64,000 bases of DNA, from positions 153,289,009 through 153,353,008 of the forward strand of contig CM038216.1 of NCBI GenBank assembly GCA_021442155.1. Reading direction: 5' to 3'. How positions within the stretch are numbered: the first letter of the stretch is position 1; each line of letters opens with the position of its first letter. This stretch comes from Cymbidium sinense. Lineage: Eukaryota; Streptophyta; Magnoliopsida; Asparagales; Orchidaceae. A model generated the notes under the pieces. That model saw only the letters and a program-made list of their open reading frames with translations. It was not told where the DNA came from and did not search any database. Shown here one piece after another: positions 12,331 through 25,255 of the stretch. The position numbers and the translations under genes are program-made.

Positions 12331-15300
12331 TAGGCTTATAATCCATCAACACAAGATTATGGAAATTCTTAAGATGTGAGAACTTATACTCATAGCCCGA
12401 AAGAAATAAATAGTCTTGAAACCTAAATCTAAGATGTTTTAGCACAAGCTAATAACTCGACTTAAGTCTAAATGGAAAATAGGACATAGTGGTTTATCTC
12501 CACAATATATGATAAATCTAATCTGACTCTTCTGGATTTATAATTGCATGGAGTGGCCACCGGCTAACACCTCCTATGCTTCAAAATCCATGTTGGCCAA
12601 TCTTATATAAATGCAATATAGTTAAGTTGTTGTTTACTTAGGAAAGAAGCCAGAGTCCTAGACTCACTCCTTAAGAGTAGTACTAGATCATGATTGTTAT
12701 GAAATCTTGACTTAGACTAATGCAAAATTCATAATCTTTCATATCATTTTTGACACATTTATTTGCATAAAGGTTTGGAAAAATTATTCCAATATGCATG
12801 ATGAAATAAGATTATGGGATAAATTAGCGGGATGAGGTGTTCTCCACTACAAGAGACGCCGTCAAAGGTCAAGCATTCCCCTATCGTGCAAGAATGTAGA
12901 CCCTCCCTATTCAAGAGTGAAACAAGATGTTATGCATGATATTATCATATTCAACATTCAGTTAAGGGATTATTAAATCATTTAATTATTTTAATTATAT
13001 TCTAGGATTTAGTGAGATTTTGAGTTCTTTTAAAATTTAATTATGAGTTATTAGTGGGAGTAAAAAATTAATTTTATTCTAAAGCCTATGACATCCATGC
13101 CACACATTCAATCATCAAGCTTTAATAAATTTGTGAAAAATATACCATTTTTATTGCATAAGTTAAACATGACAATCAAACATTTATAAATTTTGTGAAA
13201 GAATAAAAAGTCGATGCGGCCGGGTACCATTGTACACCTCAAAAAAGAAAGAAATTGGATAGTCGAGCTCTACCATTATACAACTTGGATTATAAAAAAT
13301 GTTACAATTATAATTAAATAGATGCTATGGGGGTCTTCATTTCTCTTTTTTTTTTCTTTTAGATTTGGTTTTGCTTCAAACTTCACAAGGCCTCCCAGGT
13401 CTTTGCTTTGTAGCCACTCATCCTAAACCCCATAGCACTAAGCCTAATTCCTATTACAAGATTACATATTTATGAAAGTAAATCTAACTACACCTACAAA
13501 ATAGATGTTAGCTAAACAAACATTCAAACCAAGCTATTTATATTCCATAAATTTAGACTTAGCACTGCACATGGGTAACCAAGTCCACATGTCCTAATGT
13601 GGATTATGCAAAGAGTGATAATCAACCTGCAAGTAAGAGCATATATATATTTATTATTTTAGCCCATTTTGTACAATTCCCTGCAGAATATATCATTAGG
13701 CTAATAGTGGCCTAACATCTAGTCTACGCATAAGTAATCCTAACATCCAGTCTAAAATATTACATCACAAAATAAAATATAACATCATAACATACACCAT
13801 CCTAACTTAGAGCTATAAGTGGTGACTTAGTATTCTAATATTTGTACTATGGTTTGGTGTAATATGTCTTAGCTAGTCTTTAGATTTATGATTATCTAAG
13901 AGTTTTGGAATGTTTAACTTACTCATGAGGGGATGTTTCACTTCAAGTTATTAAAAAGATCGGTGGATTTTAATTTATATTTTCTTTTGTTAACTTGATA
14001 TTTACTCAACATCTAATTATTATAAAGAGAGAAAGAGGTTTGACATATAATAGGATCAATTCATAATTTATAATTTTAAAAATAATTTGAGATTTACTAG
14101 TGATAATAGCCATGCCATATAATAGGATCAATTCAACATATGCAACATATACATATATAACCATATTCACTTGATTCTTTTATTTAAAAATATGAATACA
14201 TGATATAAATGGAATACAAATTTATAATGATTTAAAAAGAATGATTAAATATGTTCACATATTACATTTAACCACATTAATTATTTAGGACAAACAAGTC
14301 AAATAAGTGATCTTTAAAATTAACCAAAGTTGTTATGAAGTTTAATCTTTGGATTTGAATTATTAAAACTTAAAGAGGAGAAAGGCATTTGCTATTTTGC
14401 CCTCATCCTGCATTACTGACTTAAAGCATTTAAGGAAAAATGGTTAGGTGAATTTTATGAATTGATTATGTTCAAATCATTAAGCAATTAATTTAATTTC
14501 CCCTTTCCTAAGCTTCTTTAATTCAATTAACTACTTAATCATGAACATCTAATGATATTCCAAGGAGAAATTAAATTTTGCAATGCACTTAAAGGAACCT
14601 AATGCAATGAGGCTCATACTTAAGGGTTAATTAAATTAAGAAAGAATTTAAATTAAGTACTCTTCTAGTTTTCTCACACCCATGGGTTAACCATAAGTTC
14701 CATAATGATCTTTATGTTAAACACATAAAAGAGAACCCATGAATTGAACTTGAATTATCTGAACCAATAATCACTTTAATTTGGATTAATTTTACCATTA
14801 ATTTATTTAATCAACCTTTAATTACCAAATGCATTAATTTACCCTCCTATGGAAATGCACTTAAGAAAATAACTAGGAAAGATGTCCTAATCATTTTTTT
14901 TATCATTACCACTTATTAATAGTGGTTAAACAACATTAACTAATTAATTTTTTACTATTTAGTAATTTTAATAAATATAAAATTGATTAAGGAGGGTATT
15001 TATGATTGAAATTTTAAATTCTCCAAATTACATGACCGATAAATCCCAAGAAAATTGTGGGAGACAGAGGACATCTCATAAAACTAACCCACCAAATTTG
15101 GCATCAATTGGCTAAGTAATTAAGCCTTAATTAGAGTAATTAGCCTAAAATTCAAACCTCAATTAAATACTATTCATTAAAAAAATATTAGAGATTATAT
15201 TTTTATTAAATTTTCCTCTATTTATCCTTTCCAAAATGAGTTTATTTATATTTTTTGGAAGTTTTATAATTAGTTATGAATTTTCAATTTTTTGGCAATT

Positions 15301-16612
15301 TAATTGCAATTTTAACACTTAATTAACCTCCTAAACTGTCAATGCCATGAGGAAGTTTACGTGACAACGCTTTCCATGTGGCACCACGAGATAGGTTATT
15401 TAAAACATCCGACGTGGCAGTTGAGTCAAATGGTGGCAGACACAATTTCATCCCCGCCATCCAATCTTGGATTATACGATGGAAATTAATGTCGTGGTTT
15501 CTAAAAGATTAAATCAAAAAATTTAACGGATAAAATCATAAATATCTATTTTAATCACGAGGAACGGATGATCGACGATCCGTCGTCCCTTGAGCACCGA
15601 AAGACAGACATTGTTCGCCTTCTGTCGCTTGGTCTAAGCTCACCGGAGCTTGTAGGATGACGAGATCGGCTCCAAAATGTTTAGGGAGGATATCCGACGA
15701 TGGAAATCACATGCAATCATAATTTACTTCACAAAACAACAACACTTAGAGGAAAATCTATGGTTTTTATGATTTTTACCTTGCCGGAGCTAGAGACCAG
15801 TGGTCTGTCAACTGAGGTAGCTTCATCTTGAAGAGATGAAGCCTTGTTGAGAAGATCTTGAGCTGCCTCTCCGTAAATTCCTCTATGGACTAAGCGTGAC
15901 CACGAAACTCACCGGAGTTGGTCTTGGAGTGCCTTCCAGTGATCAAATCGATTGGAGATCAATTCATTTTGACTCACCGAAGTGAGGGGAAGGTGTGTGA
16001 AGAGTTAATTTGAGTTTGGTAGAGTTTTGGTGAGGTTAAAAGGACAAGGCTCTCATTATATTTGTGGTAGATCTCACCAATGATGAAGAGCACTAAAGAT
16101 TTGGGGAAGGGTCTAAGGCTGCTCGAAATACTCCAAGGAAGCTCTGTGTGAAGTTTGAATGGATGGGGAGGAGTATACTCTCCTTCCCAAGTGAACCAAA
16201 GGCTGAGATTGGCTCAACCTTTCGTAGTTGTTCGACCTAGGTAGGTGGCTGGAGGTGGCAGTGGACTGCTGAGATGGAGGTGCTTGATAGGCTGAGGCTG
16301 TGGCATGCCTTGGCATGGGGTGTACCTCCTCCTCCAAGTGAACCAATGGAAAGACATGGGTGAGTTCTCTCATGGGCAAAGGCTGAACCCAATAGCCTTG
16401 GGTCAGGTTGTTAGTGGTCCTAGTGTCTAAGAAGGGTTAAGGGTGGCTGCCAAGGCATGGGGAGTGGGTGAACCCATCCAAATGGAGATTTTATCCTATT
16501 TGGATAGCTTGGTTCATGGGTTTTGACCTAAACCAGGTTCACGATGGGTTGGGTCCACTTGGGCTGGCCCATGGTGATTTAAGGATGAGCCATGCCAAGT
16601 TTAGTTGGGTCT

Positions 16613-17640
16613 GGCTCAATTTGACTTATATGAGTCAAATGGGGTTCAATTGGGCTAGATTGATAAATTGGTCAAATTGGGTCAAATTAAGAGTTTGGGT
16701 ATGTTCAACTGACCATTTGAAATGTATTGATGCAATTGGTTTAGTTCAATTTGAAGTGGATTTGATTTTGGCTCATATGGGTTCATTTGGGTCAACTGGG
16801 CTAAGTTGATCAATTTGATCAAATTACCAAATTGGCTTGGGTGGAGTGTTGGTTTAGGTTCAATTGATTATTTGAGAATGATTGTAGGTATTGGTTTGAA
16901 TCTATTTGAATTTAAGAAAGATTTGGTTCAGTTGGCCCCTTTAGGTCAATTTGGGCTAAAGGGGTCAATTGGGTTAGGTTGACCAAATTGGGTTCAATTG
17001 AAGGTTGAATCATATTCAATAATCAATTTGTGATTGATTAGAGGCATTGGGTTCAATAAATTGGGTTTAAAATTTATTTGACTCAATTTATCCCTTTATG
17101 TCAAACTGGGTCAACTTGAGTCAAGGGATCAAATTAGCTTGGTTAGGACTAATTGGTGATTGAGTCATGTTCAATACTAAATTTATGATTGATGTGAGTC
17201 ATTGATGACAATTGGTTGGAGTTGAAAAGAGATTTAGTACATTTTGGTCCATATGGGTTAATTTGGTCAACTTGGATCAAGTGATCAAATTGGTTTGATT
17301 TGACCCAATTGATTACAATTGGGCAATCAAGGATGATCAAAAATCATTATAGAGGAGATTAGATGATGATTCAATCAAATTTGAGTTGAATTGAAGTTTG
17401 AGTCAATTTGGTCATTTAGGCCACTTTGGGTCAAGTGGACCAATTGGGTTGGTTGGGATGAATTGGATTGAATTGGGTGTTGACAAGGGTTCAATGATGG
17501 ATTTAAGGTTGATTGCGGCCTTGATTGCTAATTGATTTAGGTTTGATTGAATTTTGGCTCATTTGGATCTTTTGGATCAAATGGGCTAACTTGGGTTGAT
17601 TAGATTCATTTGGTTCAATTAGTTTAATTATAAATATTAG
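16613..17640 (-). repeat. Degenerate tandem array, about 157-bp period
   Basis: The phrase GGCTCA or its variants (GGTTCA, GACTCA, GAGTCA) followed by TTTGG and a CCTTTAGGTCAATTTGGG-like segment recurs at about 16,613, 16,770, 16,925, 17,080, 17,239, 17,400 and 17,556, giving spacings of 157, 155, 155, 159, 161 and 156. Monomers are well diverged, yet the spacing is kept. The same array is found in every giant LTR copy that retains this end. Confidence 0.8.
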
Positions 17641-18050
17641 AGGGATTTGAAATGGTCTATTGAATGGTTAGAGTTTGTGAAAATTAATTCAGGTTGGACT
17701 TTGTTTGAATGGGTTTTAGGTTGGATCCATAGGATTATGATGGAATTAACTTGGTTAGTAGCTAATTTGTTTTGGCTTGGAGCTTGGATAGGAGATAAAA
17801 TACAACTAAGATTGGTTGTGTGGGCTTGAGGTTGGTTTTGGATGAGTGGACAAGCATGTGTCTTGGTTTAGGCCATAGGATGGGTAAGACCTATTTGTCC
17901 TAAGGTGTATCCTAAGCTTAGGTCATGGCTTCTTAAGTCTCTAGGCTTGGGTTTAATGTTCTCTTACTCACTATAAGTGTCCTATGACTTGAGATATCCA
18001 TGTGCCTAGAAGGTTCCTAAGCCTAAGATGGGAAGGATGAATCCTCACTC

Positions 18051-18067
18051 CAAAAGTGAGGTCAACA
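18051..18067. repeat. LTR terminal hairpin and TGTTGACC end
   Basis: The outer end of giant LTR copy 2 is a 17-base inverted repeat, CTCACTCCAAAAGTGAG, running into GGTCAACA. The same end occurs at about 60,575-60,599 and, complemented, at 42,047-42,070. At 26,655-26,674 it is slightly decayed. Coordinates here are approximate for the hairpin and exact for the last base. Confidence 0.7.
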
Positions 18068-18660
18068 AGCATCTGACAAGAAACTCATCACCTCATTAGA
18101 AGGGCTCACCATAACTCACTAAGAAAAATCATGTAAGGAACTTATTAGAGGTACTTGTCCAATGAACTAATCAAGTACTTGCCCAAGGTGTAATTTGGTA
18201 TGACTTACACAACATACTCATCACCTACTCCAGACTCAGTATATCATCCCACTTAGAAGGACATGTTAATAAATGGCCACCTTCACTATCATACTATGTT
18301 ATAATACACTTGTCTATACTAGGGGTAGTCCACTTATCTATACCTGACATATTTATTATTGATGTAGCCATCTTTGTAGCTCTCTTACCTTATAAATAGG
18401 GTTGGAAAGAATTTTCAATATTATTTCAAGACCTTTATTAAATGTTACTTTTATTAGATCATTTATGAGACCTTTGGAGCTCTTTTTTTATTTACATTCT
18501 GATCTCATATTTGATAGTTTCTTCAAGACTAATAAAAAAAGTCTTTTAGACTATCTCGCTCACCACTTTTCTCTATTTAGTCTACTCACCCAAGCTTTCC
18601 CTCCACTCCTCTCTCTCTTTTTCCTCTACCTCAATAAGCTAGTCTCATAAGTATGGTTTG
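18068..18660 (+). promoter_or_regulatory. LTR-like segment with TATA box
   Basis: Right after the giant LTR there are about 320 bp of mixed sequence, then a strong TATA motif (TTATAAATAGGG near 18,390), then a T/C-rich leader ending in CTCTCTCTCTTTTTCC and a purine-poor tract to about 18,650. A U3-TATA-R-U5 arrangement of this kind is typical of a plant LTR, but I did not find its partner or clear TG...CA ends. The 82-codon frame over it starts right after the TATA box and is rich in F, L and S; it is probably fortuitous. Confidence 0.4.
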
Positions 18661-20389
18661 TTGCCATTTACAAATAATCCAAGAACCAAAACATGATGTT
18701 TAAAAATCTAAATAATCGATCATCTAATATTCACCTTAATTTATTAATAATCAAATTAACACATTTAATTAGTGATTAGTAATAAAAATAAATAATTTTA
18801 ATTATATGCTATTAATAATATATTATAATAAATAATATTGACTAAACTAAAATTTTAAAATATCTACAAGCTCGAATCAACTTCTATTTCCCTCTTTTTT
18901 TTTCCAAACTAGAGTATAATGGCAAATGACCAAGCACTTTGGACATAAATGAGTGGTTAGTAAGCAATAGCCTAGTTAGTCATATTATATGCAAACCTAA
19001 GTCAACATATAGTCTATGAAATAGCTCGTATATTATTCTACATGATAATCTTGCATAAGATGCATTTCATAACCTTATATGCATAGTAGTTCTATTGACA
19101 TTATATGACCTAATTTTTTAATGGGTAGTTCAAATATTAGTATTATAAAATTGAGATTTTGTATTAAGCATTACCTATGACATTTTAAGACCTAATCTTT
19201 TCTTTTAGGTATTTTTCTAGTAGGCATGTCCAAAGCTTCACGAATCCTATTCAATTAACAAATCAAAATTTTTTAAATAATAGCTTATCAAATACTGCAT
19301 TAAGATCTTATTTAAATAACATTATTTAAAAGTATTATTTAAAGGATTAAATTAGCTTTCTAGTTAGGAATGATGTAAATCCAAATTTAGTGTTATAATC
19401 AATGATCATATAGTTGTCCATATGCGCCTTTACCATTTTGTTAGTAATATTAAGCTCTATACAACTTTAAATCTCTTAATTAGGTCATACAATACCTAAT
19501 AGGCATTGTATGGCCCTCTTTAAGTGTGTCCTTCATGATATGATTGAGTTGTAAACCTTATGAATTTAAAGGACTCAATTCTTCTAAAGCATGCCTTAAC
19601 AAATATAAGGTATTCCCCTTAAATTGTTAATAACATTCTTCTTGTGTAGCTTTACCATGGCCTAAGATCTATTCTATTGAAACTATCCTTAAAGTCTTAG
19701 GTATTATAATACACACTTTACATGACACTTTCACCCTTATGGGTAAAACTTAATCTCTTTAAATATATGCACGAACCATCAAATTTACATACATTTTAAA
19801 ATTATAATATGATATTTTTATAAGATTCTAATTCATGTATTGCATGTCATTTTGTAAATTTAATATTTTCCATGCACTCATAACATGTCATGGATCCACC
19901 ATATATTATGCCTTTGTAATGTATCATGCATTATGTTCAAATTTTATGCACAATTTTTGAACCTTCAATATTTTGCATTAATTGAAAGTTTTTTTTTGTA
20001 TTTTTAATAATCATATTCTAATTAACTAGGATTTATTCTTTCTACAGGAAATGGAAATGATAACCAAAATTAATATAAATTTTAAGTAGCCTACTTAAAG
20101 AGAATCTTTGGTTAATTGATATCTATCATTTTGGCTAATTCCTACGGGGTCAAAAAGATAAATTAGCTGGTGATGATAATCTATTATTGTATTCCATTTA
20201 ACAATCTTTTAAAATTGCTAAAATATACTTAAAGAATGAACATAAAATATTAAAGTTTGCATGCAATAACTAAATAATAATAATAATAATATGTTTCTGT
20301 ATACATGAAAATGAATGATTGATTATATATTCATGGGTATACTTATAATAAGTATCCATTAAAATTCATAATGTGCACCATATTTTGAT
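18661..20389. other. Unassigned AT-rich DNA
   Basis: No gene or recognisable mobile-element domain was seen on either strand. The text contains a short (TAA)n run at 20,277-20,289 and scattered sequence of moderate complexity between 19,400 and 19,700, which could be old pol but could not be aligned to any family. Confidence 0.5.
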
Positions 20390-21560
20390 GATAATAAGAT
20401 AATAATTCATATGGCTCCTTAGGAGGGAGGCTAAGATATAAGGAACACACTTTCATGGTTTAAATAATTTTATTGGAGGTGGTAGTAATGAGGAAGGGGT
20501 TTGTTAGTGGTTAGGTCATTATCAACCTTAGAGCTCTCCTTTTGGATTTGAATTTATAGTTATTTGTGGTCGAATATCTAGGATATGGAATAATTTTGGA
20601 AGATTAGTGATTGCATTAAATTTTTTTTGTGAGATTTCAAGTAGTTTGGAGACCAAATTATGAGAGTGCCAAAATTTTGTCAAGATGATTTATTTTTGGT
20701 TGATTTAATAATTTTAAAAAATATTGATTTAATGGAGGAATTTATGTATGCATAAGGCTAAATAATGTTGTGGAAATGTGTGTAAGTCAAATATTGGAGT
20801 ATTTAGTCAGAATTAAAAAACTTTAAATGGTGGTAGTGGGAGAATTGAAAGTAGATCAACATGTAGTTTGGCCAACACCTTCATAAAAGAATTTAATTGT
20901 TTTTTATTTATGGTTGTAGGGTTAAGAAAATGTTTTAGGATGATTACAGAATGATGGAAGGATATTTTATAAAATATTTAATATAAATCATACAATGTAA
21001 AAGATGAAAATAGAAAAAGAAGTTACCTACCTCTCCTATTAAGGAGAAGGTAAAAAAGCTAGCTACCAAGCTTCAACCCTAGAGAGCTAATTCAATGATC
21101 GTTTACAAAACACTAAAAGTTCTTTCTCTATGATTTTATTTAATTTTTAAAGCATCACATTAATTCAAACTTTCAAAATTTAATAATCTAAAAGAAAAAA
21201 AATTGAAACATGACATAGTAAAATAGTACATGATGTGAAGTCACTTCTAACTAGTCTCTTTTCTAAATAATTATAAATCCAATTAAAATTAAAAAATTAT
21301 TCTAAATTATTTTATATAAAAACTTAAAATTAAAGGTTAGAAATTTAAAATTTTTAAAGAAAAATTTTAAATCATAATCTTAAATTTTTATTAGAATATT
21401 TTTAGTTTTGTATCATTATTCTTTATTTATGCTAGCCTGATAATGATATCTTAATTTTAGTTCTTATGTTGAGTAATTGATCTTTATTCTATAGTGGAGG
21501 CTTCAAAATTAGCTTGATATTTTACATCAATTCTTTTAAACAAATTAGAACTTTACTAAA
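20390..21560 (+). repeat. Dispersed repeat, copy A (partner at 33,990-35,130)
   Basis: This segment shares order and many words with 33,990-35,130 on the same strand: GGAGGCTAAG near the start, AAGTAGTTTGGAGACCAAA against AAGTGGTTTGGAGACCAAA, AAAATG-TTTAGGATGAT, AAGGAGAA followed by CTTCAACC-TAGAGA, AAACACTAAAAG against AAACACCAAAAG, and the end with GATGATATCTT. It carries no protein-coding domain that I recognise. It may be an LTR or untranslated part of an old retroelement, or another family. It is followed at once by giant LTR copy 3. Confidence 0.65.
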
Positions 21561-22441
21561 TAAAATTAAAATCTCATACAATAGGGCTTAGCACCATTGG
21601 GTACAAAGTCACCTATTCTAATGAGCTATACTTAAAGGGGTCGGCATCTACAAGTAAAAGTATTTAATCTTATTATTATTTTTTTATCATAACCGCCCCT
21701 TTTATTAAGCAAAATATTCTGCATAAAATATAATTTATCTAATAAATAATATCATATCATCCAAACTAACGGAAGAAGCAATCCTAACATTTAGTCTAAA
21801 ATAATATACCTTAAAACAAGAAAATCAATACATTACAATCAAGCACTATCTTAACTTAATTTGAGGTTGATGTCCTTTCAATCAAGAATGTGTGCAAGAA
21901 AAAGTGTGTTGGGGTAAAGCTAAGTTTTAATGTTTGATTTCACTAAGTAATTGGAGATATAATTGATTAACCAAAGGGGTTGTTACTCTTTACATGATTA
22001 TCAATTCAAGAATAAATTTTATTATGAGTTTGATATGGGTTCAAATTGAACCAAATGTTTTAAGAGTGTAAGAAAAGCATGGGATATACTTTAGGTAGAA
22101 TCCATTTATCTCTATACCCTAACTTTAAGTTGATTCTAGAGATAGATTTTATAACAGTTAATTTTTTTAATGAAGAATTAAGATTTTTTTTTATTAATCT
22201 TGGATTTGAATCAAATTTAAATAACATTAATATCATTAGAAAGACCTCTTATGACTAGAGACTAGAGTTTAATTTTTTTTTCTTTTTATGGTATCTATCG
22301 AATATATCTCTTCACTTTAATGATCACGCTAAAATATTAGACTTAATTTACATATGTCATTTTGAAATCTTGCATATTAATGTATGCATGTAAAGATATA
22401 TTTAATTTTAGTATTAATTATAAAGTATATATATACAAATA

Positions 22442-22461
22442 TGTGTGTGTGTGTGTGTGTC
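22442..22461. repeat. (TG)n microsatellite
   Basis: A run of about ten TG dinucleotides, inside an ATRT-rich stretch of giant LTR copy 3. Confidence 0.85.
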
Positions 22462-25255
22462 ATTCATGAGTATGTATATATAAAGGAAAGTATGAATTTG
22501 CATATATGTGTATACATACATAAAAATACAAACATATGGATATGTGAAATTATAAATTTAAAATGATAAACTTAGAAAAAGAAATTTACTTTTTCATATG
22601 TATTTCTCTACACACTTTTTTAGGTATGTGATATTAAACTAGGGAGATGAGGTATCTAAGACATCTTTCGAACAATTAGCCTTGTGACCCTAGGGTGTCC
22701 ATACTATATACCTTAAAGGAGTGTAGATAATGTATTCAATATATTTCAACTATTATTATATATTGCAATTGGAATTACATATGCATATATGCTTTGAATA
22801 TAAGGGAAAACTAAATTTGAGATTTATTAGTGATAATAATGCTAGGCAATGTTAAGTTAAGAAATTAATTTTTATAAAATATGTGAGATGCATATGATTG
22901 ATGACCAACATACAAATGAAGTGATGAGAAGAATGAATAAGTTGTATAAGAGATCTTACTCAAGTCATTAATCATAAGGCCAATCACGTGATCTTAAAAT
23001 CATTTAAGCTTAATTAAACTTCTTATTTACATACTTTCAATTTAAGTAAATTAAACTTGTGTGAGGAGAGATAACATAATTAAGGTTACCCCATACATGC
23101 CCTCTAGCCATTAATGAGATTTAAAAGTGAAATTATAATTTTTATAAATTAATTATATCTATTAAATAATTCAATTAAGGCTTAAAAGATCTTATAAATT
23201 AAGAAATCACAATATGCAGGCCCAAAAATAAAATTTATAAGCATGCAAAATGAAATAATAAATGAGCATCCAAAATTTCAAGGCATTTGGGCAAATACTT
23301 TTTGATTAATTAATTAACTAGCAAAAATCTTAACTAAGTAATTACTCATAAAATACCCAAAACTATTTGAGGATTTTAATTTCATTGATTAAATCTTTAT
23401 TAGTTGAATAAAAGAGAGTTTATTTATATTTTTTAGATAGTTTTGCAATTAGTTATGAATTTTTAAGTTATAAATTAATAAATAAATTATTTTATTAATA
23501 AAATCTCTAAAGAGTGATATTGAGAAATAGGTAGGAATAAAGGTACCAATATTTTCTCAAGTCATCACCAAGCTCCTAAAATATATTTGAACTCACTAAA
23601 TAATTTTCCTAAAATTTAAAATTAATTAGATTTATTAAATAGCCAAAATGGTTAAGTAAATTTTAAAAATATGGATTTCTAATGTACTCACCAAATTTAC
23701 TTAAAATAATTATCGAAGGCAAAGGTCATCACATAGAATAATTACCCAAAGATTCAAGTCATTTAGCTAAATAATTAGGGTTTAGTTTCAACATTAAAGA
23801 AAAATTTTAAACCCCATTTTGTCTTTACCTTCTTAATAAAAAATGAGGCTTTTATTATTTTTGAATTCTCTTATGTCTAAGTTTTCCAACAAGCCCTTAT
23901 TTGCATTTTTTTTAAATTTTTGCATAATTAGTTATAAATTTTAAAGTTTTTTCTAATTAATTATATTTTAAATTCTATGTAAACCAGATTACACAGTCAG
24001 CGATAAGTCAGCCGCACTTTATGTGTGTTGCCATGATATTTACTATTTAAACCATCCCCTATGGTTGCTGACTAAGCGATGGTGGATGCGATTTCTCCCC
24101 GAGTTGTTCGATCAAAGATGAAATGGTGTTGATTAATCCTACAATTTAAATGGGATTAAATAAAAAATCTAACATGAATTAATCACGACCATCCATTTTA
24201 ATCATGTGAGATGGACAACCCGTGATTTGTCTTCAAACTCCAACAAGAGATGAAATTTGTCCACCTTTTATGGCTTGATCCAAGCTGACCAAAGTTTGTT
24301 TCATGCTTAAATCAACTCCAATAGAATCTAGAAATGAAATGCAATTGATCATATGGCTTGATAAATATGAGGCAACACTTTTAATCACAAAAGAACAACA
24401 CCTAATTAGCTCTCTATGGTTTCAGAAGGATTATCTTGCCCTAGCCCAAGATCGACGATCCAATGACTGAGGTAGCTTTGTTTAGTAAAGATGAAGCCTT
24501 GTTGTCAAAGTCCCTCTCACCTTCTTGTCATTTTCTCCAAAGATCATGCACCCATGAGCTCGTGGGTTAGTCTATGATAGTTTTCCTGTGCTCAAATCAA
24601 GTGGTTCTTGATTTATTCCCACTCATGGGGATGTAAGGAGAGTGTGGAAAAAGTTAATTAGGTTTTGGAGGGATTAGTGTGATTGGATTTTGTGGATGCT
24701 CAAGCTGAAGGGGAGCTTGGTGTCGCTAGTAATGGGATGCACTAGAGGCTCTGGGAAGCTTAGGGACTCTCTCTAGGATTGGAAGGAAGTTGGATTTGAA
24801 TGGATGAGGAGGTGTATACCCTCCTTCCCATATGAACCATCATTTTGGTGGGTTCAGTCCATACAACCATCCAAGTAGTGGGGGTGGCTGGAAATAGCAT
24901 GGGGTTGACGTTTTGGACCTCCCTTAATGATTGAGGGAGGTTGGCAGCCAGAAGTGAAGGAATAGTCCATAGTGATTGAACCAAAATCGACCATGGTAAG
25001 GGTGACCTCTCCTTGGTCAATGGCTAGACAAACAGCCTTAAGTCACGCTGGGTTAACTAGACTGAGCTCAAGGCATGCTAAGGGTATTGTATTGGCCAAA
25101 GAGAGGGGTTAGACTTTGTTATTCTTGGATTTTATCTTATTTAAAATCTTTTTATTCACTTGATTTGAGATGAATTGAGTTCACCAAGATTTTAGTTCAC
25201 TTGGGTAGGTCAAAGGGTGTGTGAGGATGAGATATGTCAAGTTTGGTTGGGTTTG

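Larger units (their letters stand above)
12331..18067 (-). mobile_element. Giant LTR copy 2, reverse orientation
   Basis: A partial copy of the family in the orientation opposite to copy 1. Its sense start (TGTTGACC on the minus strand, seen as GGTCAACA ending at 18,067) is intact and preceded by the terminal hairpin CTCACTCCAAAAGTGAG. The last roughly 560 bp of the LTR are absent because copy 1 begins at 12,330. The roughly 240-bp repeat region found in other copies is also missing: the text passes from the block near 14,040 to the one near 14,090 without it. Other landmarks are present: CGGTGGCCACTCC at about 12,550, the TTGCACGATAGGGG block (complement) at 12,870-12,892, the TATA-like site near 13,271-13,284, the ACGT-rich module at 15,355-15,430, and the 157-bp array at 16,613-17,640. 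Confidence 0.85.

Noticed and set aside
18402..18650. 82-codon frame after a TATA box as a host gene
   Set aside because: It begins a few bases behind the TATA box, leaving no room for a leader, and is low-complexity F/L/S; the setting is LTR-like.
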